A model generated the notes under the pieces. It saw only the letters and a list, made by a program, of their open reading frames with translations, ran no database searches and had not been told where the DNA came from. Position numbers and translations under genes: made by a program. Below are positions 33,394-41,316 of a DNA stretch of 64,000 nt, piece after piece; the first letter of the stretch is position 1; each line of letters opens with the position of its first letter. Source of the stretch: Planctomycetia bacterium. Lineage in GTDB: Bacteria; Planctomycetota; Phycisphaerae; Phycisphaerales; SM1A02. The DNA is taken from positions 1 to 64,000 of the forward strand of contig SXUI01000017.1 of the NCBI GenBank assembly GCA_005790605.1, in the 5' to 3' direction.

Positions 33394-36201
33394 ATGAACT
33401 TTGCAAGTTTGACGCTTTCTGTAGCGCTGTGTGTTTCTTCTTTCGCACAAGCCCAAGTCCAAGGCGCATCGAGTGGTCCGGATGCAATCCCGTCGACTCC
33501 CTCGCAATCGGCATTTCTTGCTGAACATCCAGGCACCGGATTCTTCACGCGTGAGAGCAGCATTACGCGCGTCTACGGTCCGGCGTTCTCTTCTGGCGCG
33601 ACACCGATGGAGTCCGCCGAGTCGTTCCTGCGATCTTGGACTCCGATCTTCGGCGCGCAGTTTGGTGATCTCCTCGCGATTGGTCAGTACGAGGACGGGC
33701 ACTGCTTACAGCCGTTGATGGTGGATGAAGACACCGGGATGGACAAGTTCACGCTCGTCTCCTACTCGCAGTTCGTGCAAGGCGTTCCGGTGTTCCGTTC
33801 GAGCGTTCGATGCCTCGTGCGAAACGAGAACGGCTTTCCCCTCGTCCTCGTCTCGAATGAACTCAAGGATCTCGGCGACTTCGCCACGACTTTCACTGGC
33901 AAGGTGGTTCCGCCAAGCCGCATCGATATGAAGAAGGCGACCCGCTACGCGCTGAATGAATTCCGCGCCGCGCCAACCATTTCTGCGCAGGAGATGGTTG
34001 TGTGGGCTGGCTACGAAGAGATCAAGGCAGACAAGCCTGTCCTCGCTGTGAAGTTCATCGCCGAAGGCGGCAATGTCTTCGATGAAGCGAGCCGCCAGAA
34101 GTTCCTCTTCGTCGTCGAAGCGTCCTCGGGACGAATTCTCTATCAGGAGAACATGATCCTCAACGCTGATCTCACGATCAACACGCGAGGCATGGGCACG
34201 GAGAACATGGTTGCTGACGCGTGCGCAAACGAAGTCTCGATGGCGCTTCCGTACGGCAAGATTACCTACGGCGCGACGACGATCTACGCAAACGCAAATG
34301 GCGTCGCGCTCGCGATCATCAGCGCGAACACAGCGTTCACTTCGACGACTTCAGGTCGTTACTTCACGATGAACAATGTTCCCGGCCTCGAGAGTTCCAT
34401 CACGACGAGCTCCGCGGGCGGCGTGCTTGACTTCATGCACAACTCTGCGAACTCGGTTGAGTTGACGAGATCCGAGGTCAATGCGTACATCCAAGCAAAT
34501 CTCGTTCGCGATCTCACCTTGAGCGCGAGCCCAAGCTACCCAACGATTTCCACGCAGCTGAACTGGCCGATCAATGTCGGTGTTGCCGGTACCTGCAATG
34601 CGTTCTACGACGGGGCTTCGATCAACTTCTATGCCTCAGGCGGCGGATGCAACAACACCGGCTTCGGTGATGTCGTGCATCACGAGTACGGGCACCACCT
34701 CGTCGCAGTCGCAGGCTCGGGTCAGGGCGCGTACGGCGAAGGCATGGGCGATGTGATGGGCGTCCTCATGAAGGACCAACCGGAACTCGGCGTCGGATTC
34801 CAAACTTGCTCCGCTGGTATTCGAAACGCTGCGAATACGTGTCAGTACTCCTCCTCAGGATGCTCGAGCTGCGGCTCCGAGATTCACGCGTGCGGCCAGC
34901 TCATTTCCGGCTGTGTGTGGAGCTTGCGCAACGCTTTCGTCGCGCAATACCCCACGACCTATCGTTCCAAGCTTGCCGCGCTCGCGGTCAATGCGATGCC
35001 GCTGCACACCGGAACGACGATCGCGGGCGACATCACGATTGACTACCTCACGCTGAACGACAACAACGGAAACATTGGCGACGGCACTCCAGACTACGGC
35101 GCGATCAACGGCGCGTTCACTGCGCATGGTCTTCCAGGACCGGCCGTCGAGTTGCTGAGCTTCAGCTTCCCATCAGGGATTCCGACGCTTTCGAATCCGA
35201 ACGGTTCGACGTCGGTCGCAGTCAATGTCGGCGCATTGAGCGCCACCCCCGCCGCTGGTTCAGGCAAGATGTACTGGCGCAACGGCACGACTGGAACCTT
35301 CAGCGTGTCGAACATGACGCAGGGCGCGGCGAATCAGTACACCGCAGCACTCCCCGCGCTTCCTTGTGGCACGACGCTGCAGTTCTACTTCGCGGCGAAC
35401 ACCACGACCGGCATCGCTGTCACGAGTCCTTCGAACGCACCCGTGACATTCCATAGCGCATCGGTCGCAACTGGTTCCTCAAACACCTTTGTCGACACCG
35501 TCGAGACCAACCTCGGATGGACGCTGACGACGGCTGGTGACACAGCGACCACAGGTCAGTGGGTGCGGGCTGATCCAGTGGGAACTATCAACGGGACGAC
35601 ACAAGTGCAGCCTGAACTCGATGTCACAACTGGCACCGGCGTGAACTGCTTCTTCACTGGTCAGGGCACCGCGGGCGGAACACTTGGCGCGGCAGATGTG
35701 GACGGCGGCTACACAACGCTCACATCGCCAACGATGAGCGCAACGGGCAACGAAGCGCGCATCTCGTACTATCGTTGGTACTCCAACGCGCAAGGTGGCG
35801 CACCAAACGCTGATACGTTCCGCGTCCAGATTTCAAACAACAACGGCTCGACGTGGGCCGCGGTTGAAACCGTCGGTCCCGCGGGCTTGGAAGTCAATGG
35901 TGGGTGGATCTACAAGAACCTCCGCATCGCCGACTATGTCACCCCAACCTCGACGATGAAGATCCGCTTCATCGCTGATGACGCTGGAACGGGTTCTGTG
36001 GTTGAGGCCGCAGTGGATGAGGTCCGAATCTCCGTCGTCGAGTGCGGCGCCGCGGAAGACCTCAACGGCGACGGCGTCGTCGATGCCGCAGATGTTGCAA
36101 TCCTCCTCAACAACTGGGGCGGATCGGGCATTGGCGATATCGATGGCAGTGGCGTCGTCGACGCAGCGGATGTCGCAGCCTTGCTCAATGCTTGGGGCTA
36201 A
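33394..36201 (+). CDS. Secreted zinc metalloprotease (M36/M4-like) with dockerin-like C-terminus
   Basis: 935 residues. The start ATG 33394 has GGAG 5 bp upstream and begins a signal peptide (MNFASLTLSVALCVSSFAQA). An FTP/PepSY-like propeptide covers ~50-280 (YSQFVQGVPVFRSSVRCLVR, EASSGRILYQ). The catalytic motif is HHEYGHHL with His430, Glu431 and His434, and a likely third ligand Glu449 in GEGMGDVMG, as in fungalysin-type gluzincins. Beta-rich domains follow. Residues ~888-934 hold two EF-hand-like repeats, DLNGDGVVDAADVAILLNNWG and DIDGSGVVDAADVAALLNAWG (each shown in part), the dockerin-type module common in Phycisphaerae. It probably digests external protein. Confidence 0.88.
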   Translation: MNFASLTLSVALCVSSFAQAQVQGASSGPDAIPSTPSQSAFLAEHPGTGFFTRESSITRVYGPAFSSGATPMESAESFLRSWTPIFGAQFGDLLAIGQYEDGHCLQPLMVDEDTGMDKFTLVSYSQFVQGVPVFRSSVRCLVRNENGFPLVLVSNELKDLGDFATTFTGKVVPPSRIDMKKATRYALNEFRAAPTISAQEMVVWAGYEEIKADKPVLAVKFIAEGGNVFDEASRQKFLFVVEASSGRILYQENMILNADLTINTRGMGTENMVADACANEVSMALPYGKITYGATTIYANANGVALAIISANTAFTSTTSGRYFTMNNVPGLESSITTSSAGGVLDFMHNSANSVELTRSEVNAYIQANLVRDLTLSASPSYPTISTQLNWPINVGVAGTCNAFYDGASINFYASGGGCNNTGFGDVVHHEYGHHLVAVAGSGQGAYGEGMGDVMGVLMKDQPELGVGFQTCSAGIRNAANTCQYSSSGCSSCGSEIHACGQLISGCVWSLRNAFVAQYPTTYRSKLAALAVNAMPLHTGTTIAGDITIDYLTLNDNNGNIGDGTPDYGAINGAFTAHGLPGPAVELLSFSFPSGIPTLSNPNGSTSVAVNVGALSATPAAGSGKMYWRNGTTGTFSVSNMTQGAANQYTAALPALPCGTTLQFYFAANTTTGIAVTSPSNAPVTFHSASVATGSSNTFVDTVETNLGWTLTTAGDTATTGQWVRADPVGTINGTTQVQPELDVTTGTGVNCFFTGQGTAGGTLGAADVDGGYTTLTSPTMSATGNEARISYYRWYSNAQGGAPNADTFRVQISNNNGSTWAAVETVGPAGLEVNGGWIYKNLRIADYVTPTSTMKIRFIADDAGTGSVVEAAVDEVRISVVECGAAEDLNGDGVVDAADVAILLNNWGGSGIGDIDGSGVVDAADVAALLNAWG

Positions 36202-36241
36202 GCCTCTCGACTGATCTCGGACGCGTCAAGATGAACACCAG

Positions 36242-36270
36242 CGGGAGCCCTTTCGAGGGCTCCCGTTTTT
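36242..36270 (+). terminator. Rho-independent terminator after the metalloprotease
   Basis: A perfect 10-bp stem (36242-36251 with 36256-36265) closed by a TTCG tetraloop and followed by five T residues. It is about 40 bp after the stop. Confidence 0.92.
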
Positions 36271-36313
36271 CGTTTCCGCCGCACGCTCCCCGCATCGCGC
36301 ATGCCTAGATTGC

Positions 36314-36342
36314 TTGCCCCCCTCGGGGCGCGGTGCTACACT
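36314..36342 (+). promoter_or_regulatory. Candidate sigma-70 promoter of tRNA-Leu
   Basis: TTGCCC (36314-36319) and TACACT (36337-36342) are 17 bp apart. The expected transcription start is ~20 bp before the tRNA. Confidence 0.5.
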
Positions 36343-36369
36343 TCTCCACCCTCACTCGTGAGGAACGCT

Positions 36370-36453
36370 GCTCAGGTGGCGAAATTGGCAGACGCGCCAG
36401 CTTGAGGTGCTGGTGGGAGCAATCCCTTGGAGGTTCAAGTCCTCTTCTGAGCA
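36370..36453 (+). tRNA. tRNA-Leu (anticodon GAG)
   Basis: 84 nt. The acceptor strands GCTCAGG and TCTGAGC pair over 7 bp, with discriminator A. The D arm is present (GGCGAAATTGGCAGACGC), the anticodon loop is TTGAGGT giving GAG, the long variable arm is typical of class II tRNAs, and the T loop is GGTTCAAGTCC. CCA is not encoded. It reads CUC and CUU. Confidence 0.96.
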
Positions 36454-36460
36454 TTCGATA

Positions 36461-36502
36461 CCGCCCCCACTCTGTATGCAAAGTGGGGGCGGCGTCGTTT
36501 TT
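36461..36502 (+). terminator. Rho-independent terminator after tRNA-Leu
   Basis: An 11-bp perfect stem, CCGCCCCCACT (36461-36471) with AGTGGGGGCGG (36482-36492), followed by a five-T run at 36498-36502. Confidence 0.9.
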
Positions 36503-36533
36503 GGTCCCCCGCTGTGAATCCCCGCCGATTCCA

Positions 36534-37253
36534 TTGATAACGCTGACTCCCATCCTTGAGCCTTGCTCGCTTGACGCGACCCTTCGCGTCAACGAGACAT
36601 TTCACTCCATCCAAGGCGAATCGACATTTGTCGGTTGCCCCTGTTTCTTCATTCGGCTCGGTGGGTGCCCTCTGCGTTGCCATTACTGCGATACGGAGTA
36701 TGCATTTCGAGAAAGTGCGCCACGCACACTGGGTGCCCTGCTGGATGAAGCACGGCGCGTGGCGTGTCCACTGGTCGAGCTCACCGGCGGCGAGCCGCTC
36801 GCGCAAGCTCGCGCGTTTGCGCTCATCCGGATGCTCTGCGACGCGGCGTTCACCGTGCTCATTGAAACCTCAGGGTCGATCGACATTCAGCCCACGGACC
36901 CGCGCGCCATCCTTGTCATGGACCTGAAAACTCCCGGAAGCGGGGAGTGCGAAAAAAACCTCCTCTCAAATCTCGCTCATCTTCGACCACATGACGAAGT
37001 GAAGTTTGTGCTCACGAGCCGCGAGGATTACCTTTGGGCGCGCGAGATGATCAAGACGCACGCACTCATCGACCGCGTGCGTGCGGTCCTCATGAGTCCC
37101 GTTGCTGCCCAAGCGCGCGGGAAAGAGATCGAGGGTTGCGCGCCGCTTGATCCGCGCGCGCTCGCCGAGTGGATCTTGGCTGACCGACTGCAGGTACGCC
37201 AACAGACACAACTCCACAAACACATTTGGGAGCCTCAAACAAGAGGCGTTTGA
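36534..37253 (+). CDS. queE: 7-carboxy-7-deazaguanine synthase
   Basis: 239 residues from TTG 36534. This radical SAM enzyme makes 7-carboxy-7-deazaguanine for queuosine (preQ0) synthesis. The N-terminus (LRVNETFHSIQGEST) is the family hallmark. The [4Fe-4S] motif is the canonical C-x3-C-x2-C, CPLRCHYC. SAM/substrate motifs include ELTGGEPLAQ, LIETSGSID and VMDLKTPGSGE. No ATG or GTG is in frame near the conserved start. Longer frames run back through the tRNA-Leu gene and are excluded. It is the only queuosine gene in the window. Confidence 0.93.
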   Translation: MITLTPILEPCSLDATLRVNETFHSIQGESTFVGCPCFFIRLGGCPLRCHYCDTEYAFRESAPRTLGALLDEARRVACPLVELTGGEPLAQARAFALIRMLCDAAFTVLIETSGSIDIQPTDPRAILVMDLKTPGSGECEKNLLSNLAHLRPHDEVKFVLTSREDYLWAREMIKTHALIDRVRAVLMSPVAAQARGKEIEGCAPLDPRALAEWILADRLQVRQQTQLHKHIWEPQTRGV

Positions 37254-37294
37254 GTTCAAGATTGCCGTGTTCATTTTCCAGAAGGAGCATCTCG

Positions 37295-37537
37295 ATGCCA
37301 ATTTACGAATATGTCGCTGTTGAAGATGGAACCGTGCTTGAACTCCTCCGTCCGATGAAAGACGCGGATCTCAAAGTCGAAGACCCGGAACACTTGGGAC
37401 GCACCTTTGTTCGCCGACTGTCGACCTTCGGGCTTGGCTCAGGCGGCGCGGAGAGCGCGCCCGCGAGCCACTCTACACACATCCATTCCGGAAGCTGTGG
37501 CTGCGGCAAGCCGAACGGCGGTTGTGGGCGTGGCTGA
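37295..37537 (+). CDS. FmdB-family small protein lacking the zinc knuckle
   Basis: 80 residues from ATG 37295, with AAGGAG 7 bp upstream. The start MPIYEYVAVEDG and the segment LRPMKDAD resemble the FmdB regulatory family (MPxYxYxCxxCG). Both cysteines of the first knuckle and its partner pair are absent. A Cys/Gly tail (SCGCGKPNGGCGRG) is similar to the tails of planctomycete FmdB proteins. The function of the family is not established. It begins 41 bp after queE and overlaps the next gene. Confidence 0.75.
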   Translation: MPIYEYVAVEDGTVLELLRPMKDADLKVEDPEHLGRTFVRRLSTFGLGSGGAESAPASHSTHIHSGSCGCGKPNGGCGRG

Positions 37538-38306
37538 TGGAACTGCATTCACTCTGCATGGCGTCGCGTTGACGAGCGGCGACTCTGGAACTCCGAGCAT
37601 TCATCATGCGTGGCGTGCGTGGCCGGGTGCGACTGCGGTGCTCGGTCTCGAACGACTCGACCGCGCGGGGCTCATTCGACGCATCAAGAGTTCATGCGAA
37701 GATGGTCGCTCCCATCTTTGGCGCTTTGATACACCGCTGAGTATCGCGCACGAGCACCTTTCAAACCAGAGCATTTCAAGAGAGTGGAGTGCGATGGCCG
37801 CATGGATGGCTTCATTTCCATCCGCTCGTGACTGGCGACGCGCGATGCGCGCGACCGATCGCAAAGAACTTCGGCGCGATTGCGACTGCGCGCACTCCGC
37901 GCCTCTCGCGCCCACAAACCTCCGCCTCTTCAAACAGACTTGGGCGCTCATCACGCAGATTGCGTACCCGCTCTCAGCGCATGGCATAGGGATCGGGATG
38001 GGGATCGAACCTTGCACTCCGTCGCACCAAACCCGCGTCATCCTTTGTGAAGCCAACGCAACGAGCGTCCTCGAGCGAGCGGGTGTTCCGGCGAGTGGAT
38101 TCCGCGGCGAAGGTAACGCACCGATGAGTCGGCGCGAGTCGATCGTCTCGTTCATTCGAACAAGAGGCATTGGATTGAGTCCAGAGGTCGCAACGCGCGC
38201 CGCGCAAGATACGAGTGGCGACATCGTCCACGCGCTCCTGATGACCACCGACCCGCAGCAGTCCGTCGTGCCCGCCGCTGCGAGACTCGAAGGTTGGATG
38301 ACTTAG
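37530..38306 (+). CDS. DUF429-like protein (predicted nuclease fold)
   Basis: About 258 residues from GTG 37530, overlapping the FmdB-like stop by 8 bp; GTG at 37524 is equally possible. The protein opens with a beta-strand-like region (ADGTAFTLHGVAL). The segments FDTPLSIAHEHL, R-x-C-D (RRDCDC), APTNLRLFKQTWALI, YPLSAHG, VILCEANATSVLERAG and a final GDIVHALLMTT follow the order seen in DUF429 proteins, which are predicted to have an RNase H-like fold. The early part is weakly conserved. The match is by eye only. Confidence 0.6.
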   Translation: MADGTAFTLHGVALTSGDSGTPSIHHAWRAWPGATAVLGLERLDRAGLIRRIKSSCEDGRSHLWRFDTPLSIAHEHLSNQSISREWSAMAAWMASFPSARDWRRAMRATDRKELRRDCDCAHSAPLAPTNLRLFKQTWALITQIAYPLSAHGIGIGMGIEPCTPSHQTRVILCEANATSVLERAGVPASGFRGEGNAPMSRRESIVSFIRTRGIGLSPEVATRAAQDTSGDIVHALLMTTDPQQSVVPAAARLEGWMT

Positions 38307-38372
38307 CGACCTGGCGCGAACTCTTCTCGCGCAGGCGAGTGGAGCACGCCTCAGGCATGCGCCATGACGCAC

Positions 38373-39425
38373 TCAAGGCGAACGACGAGATCCTGAGCGA
38401 GCATCTTTTCGTGGCTGACTTCGCGCGGGCGCTGGTTTTCCCTGCCTCGACGAACTCGCCGACTTCGGAACCGCGCGCTCTCGCGCCCCTGTGAGCACGC
38501 GTGCATGCGCGTCGAGTTCGATGCCCGCACCTTTGGACTTGCCCTGCGCGCGACTTCCGTCGCTTGAAACTTCGCGTCGCTCTGCACGCTTCGCGCCCTC
38601 AGCTGGCGCGTGTCCTGGGCGAGCTGCGAGGAGTCCCGCGGCACGACGAAGCGTGCGCAATTCCGCGCTCATGAGCTCACGCCATTCCCCGACTGCAAGA
38701 CCCTTCAATTGAATCGGGCCAAACTTCACGCGACGAAGTTTCTTCACGGGGTGCCCGACCCTTTGCATCATGCGGCGAATCTGACGATTGCGTCCCTCGC
38801 GTAACTCCATATAGATCGTCGTCTTCTCCCGATCTCGCTTGATCAGTCGGAGTTCACTTCGAGAGGTCCGCGACCCTGCTCCCTCGCGCTCAGGCAGATA
38901 GATGCCCTCCTCGAGCGTCTTGAGGTCCGCAGCGTCAATGCTTCCACCGAGGACGACTTCATATCCCTTGTGCACTTCGTAGCGCGGATGCGTCAATCGA
39001 TTCGCAAGTTCGCCGTCATTGGTGAGGAAGAGCAGTCCTGAACTATCGAGATCGAGTCGGCCAACGCAATAGAGCCGCGTGTTCAACGGGTGCTTGATGA
39101 GATCGATCGCACGCGGTCTTCCTTCAGGATCGCTGTTCGTGCACACGACACCGCGCGGCTTGAAAAGCACGATATACACATGCTGTTCGGTTGGCTTGAG
39201 TCGAGTTCCTCCCACGCGAATGTCATCTGACGCAGCATCGACCCACGCCGGAAGCGTGTTCACGAGATGGCCATTGACGACGACTTCGCCCGCGAGAATG
39301 AGCGCCTCGCATTCGCGGCGTGACGCAACTCCCGCATCGGCCATGACGCGTTGCAATCGCTCTCCTCGCGCGCTGTCGTTGAACTGATGGGTTTCTTGGC
39401 TTCGTGCTATCCGGCGCTCGCGCAT
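38373..39425 (-). CDS. 23S rRNA pseudouridine synthase (RsuA/RluB/RluE family)
   Basis: 350 residues. The N-terminal S4 RNA-binding domain is GERLQRVMADAGVASRRECE. The catalytic domain has LFKPRGVVCTNSDPEGRP, the active Asp in GRLDLDSSGLLFLTNDG, and GRNRQIRRMMQRVGHPVKKL. It isomerises a uridine in rRNA; RluB-like (large subunit) is the likeliest branch. A basic tail of ~90 residues (PARSQPRKDARSGSRRSP) extends beyond the family core and may bind rRNA. The start ATG 39425 is preferred over 39449, which would overlap the divergent gene. Confidence 0.9.
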   Translation of the reverse strand: MRERRIARSQETHQFNDSARGERLQRVMADAGVASRRECEALILAGEVVVNGHLVNTLPAWVDAASDDIRVGGTRLKPTEQHVYIVLFKPRGVVCTNSDPEGRPRAIDLIKHPLNTRLYCVGRLDLDSSGLLFLTNDGELANRLTHPRYEVHKGYEVVLGGSIDAADLKTLEEGIYLPEREGAGSRTSRSELRLIKRDREKTTIYMELREGRNRQIRRMMQRVGHPVKKLRRVKFGPIQLKGLAVGEWRELMSAELRTLRRAAGLLAARPGHAPAEGAKRAERREVSSDGSRAQGKSKGAGIELDAHARVLTGARERAVPKSASSSRQGKPAPARSQPRKDARSGSRRSP

Positions 39426-39447
39426 GCGGTGAGTGTACGCTGCCAAC

Positions 39448-41292
39448 ATGCTTCATTGCGCCAGCATTGCCGCCATGGTTCTTCTGCTGACGACGCCGCC
39501 CAACGATGCACGCACCGCGCTCGACGCATTCGGCCCGGCAGCCCGCGCGCGGGCCGAGGCCTTGCTGGCAAGTCTGCCACTCCTCGCTCAGCGTCAGCAT
39601 CGCCCTGATGTACCCACCCCACTCCAAGCACTGTTCGAGCGCCCTCTGTTTGCCGAAGGCATTGTCGATCAATTGAGCCCGGTCGAGCAAGAACTTCGCG
39701 CGCATCCATGGACTGCAGTCGGCAAGAGTGCCGCTGCTTCATTCGGCGTTGCACTGACGGATACCGAACCGCACGGCACCTTCAAAGTCGAACATCCGAT
39801 GGCCTGCATCTGGCTCATGGACTTTCTGCTCAATGGCGCGCGACCCATCGTCGAAAGCGCGATTTCCAAGGAAACGCTCGGCGCATCATTCTCATCGGAG
39901 ATCGCACGTGTGCTCAACGATCGAACCGCCGATCTCCGCATTCCTCCCGAAGATGCCCAAGGGAGGGCGCTCGCGACCACTGGTTTCGCAAGCGTCGATC
40001 GCGCGAAACTCCTCGCTGCCATCGAACATCTCCAAGTCGACTTCGCGATCACAGAGGGGATTCCAGCGATGGAAGGTGATCCACTGCCCGAAGAACTCAA
40101 GAGCGCGGTGCAAGGAAAGGTGATCACCTGCGAGAAGATTCCGGATCTTGGTTGGGTGATTGTCGGTGGCCTTGAAGCCAATACCTACGACCTCGGCGTC
40201 GTCGCCGCAGTTTTCGATTTCGGTGGAGATGACACCTATCACTGGCGACACGGTGCGTTCGATCATCGAGGCGTCGTCGATCTTGCAGGAAATGACTCGC
40301 ACGATGGCGGCGACTTCGGACCCGCATCGGGCGTCGGAGCTCTCGCCTTCATCGACGACCACGCGGGCAACGACACCTATCAAGGCAGCCTCGCGAGCGC
40401 CGCGGTCGGCATCTGCGGCATCGGGGTGATCGTGGATCGGGCCGGCAACGACATCTACCGAGGGAAAAACTGGTCGGTTGGTGCAGGTGTTGCCGGCGTC
40501 GGCGCGATCGTTGACCTCGCCGGCGACGATCGATATCAAGCGGGCATCTTTGGCGTTGCCCTCGGAGGGCCGCTTGGCGCAGGCTTCGTGTTCGAGGGCG
40601 GCGGCAATGACCTTTATCGGGTGAAGGGGGAACGCCTCTCCGTCTACGGACTCACGACATGCGATTGCTCATGGGGCATCGGGATGGGATTTGGATTTCG
40701 CCGCGATGTGAGCGGTGGAACCGGTTTCATCGATGACTTCGGAGGCAATGATCACAGCGAGAGCGGCGAATTCTCGCAAGCATGTGGCTACTACTTTGGA
40801 CTCGGCGCGATTCGAGATCGCGCGGGGGACGATATTCGAACCGCAGATCGATACAGCGTCGCCGCGGCGGCGCATCAAGCGGGCGGCATATTCCTCGATG
40901 CATCAGGCAACGACAGCAATGCCTGCGCGACCGCAGCCAACTGTGGAGGCGCATGGGATCAGAGCGTGGCTGTCTTCATCGACTGCCATGGCGATGACAG
41001 TTACCACTGTGATGGGCTCGCCATCGGCGCTGCAGCGCAACAGGCACTTGGCCTTTTTGAGGATCGCGCGGGCCGCGACCGTTACCGCTTCGCTGGACAG
41101 TCTCTTGGTTCAGGCGGGATGAACGAGTACCACTTCAAAGACGCGGGGCTTGGTTCGCTTTCCCTCTTCCTTGACCTCGGCACCGCGATCGACCTCTATC
41201 TAGGCGACGGAAGCGATGGGATGCGTCGTGTCACATCTGAAACAGTGACGCCGGAGATGGCGCAACTCGACGCCATCGCGATCGATCGGTGA
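39448..41292 (+). CDS. Secreted repeat protein with D-x-x-G-x-D-x-Y repeats
   Basis: 614 residues from ATG 39448 (GTG at 39433 is possible). The hydrophobic start MLHCASIAAMVLLLTT looks like a signal. Residues ~25-250 are a helical domain. From ~255 onwards there are about ten repeats of 25-35 residues built on Asp-x-x-G-[GND]-D-x-[YH]: FDFGGDDTYH, VDLAGNDSHD, DDHAGNDTYQ, VDRAGNDIYRG, VDLAGDDRYQ, FEGGGNDLYR, DDFGGNDHSE, RDRAGDDIRT, LDASGNDSNA, EDRAGRDRYR. Alternating Gly/Ala-rich strands suggest a beta-solenoid, perhaps calcium-binding. Similar anonymous proteins occur in planctomycetes. No catalytic motif is visible. Confidence 0.75.
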   Translation: MLHCASIAAMVLLLTTPPNDARTALDAFGPAARARAEALLASLPLLAQRQHRPDVPTPLQALFERPLFAEGIVDQLSPVEQELRAHPWTAVGKSAAASFGVALTDTEPHGTFKVEHPMACIWLMDFLLNGARPIVESAISKETLGASFSSEIARVLNDRTADLRIPPEDAQGRALATTGFASVDRAKLLAAIEHLQVDFAITEGIPAMEGDPLPEELKSAVQGKVITCEKIPDLGWVIVGGLEANTYDLGVVAAVFDFGGDDTYHWRHGAFDHRGVVDLAGNDSHDGGDFGPASGVGALAFIDDHAGNDTYQGSLASAAVGICGIGVIVDRAGNDIYRGKNWSVGAGVAGVGAIVDLAGDDRYQAGIFGVALGGPLGAGFVFEGGGNDLYRVKGERLSVYGLTTCDCSWGIGMGFGFRRDVSGGTGFIDDFGGNDHSESGEFSQACGYYFGLGAIRDRAGDDIRTADRYSVAAAAHQAGGIFLDASGNDSNACATAANCGGAWDQSVAVFIDCHGDDSYHCDGLAIGAAAQQALGLFEDRAGRDRYRFAGQSLGSGGMNEYHFKDAGLGSLSLFLDLGTAIDLYLGDGSDGMRRVTSETVTPEMAQLDAIAIDR

Positions 41293-41316
41293 CTCCGCGA
41301 CGGGCGCGCGCTTGCG

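Noticed and set aside
32600-33400. tmRNA gene next to smpB
   Set aside because: No tRNA-Ala-like ends or tag-peptide reading frame were found in the flanks.
36333-36533. N-terminal extension of queE
   Set aside because: The frame runs through tRNA-Leu and its terminator; the conserved N-terminus LRVNETFHSIQGE follows TTG 36534.
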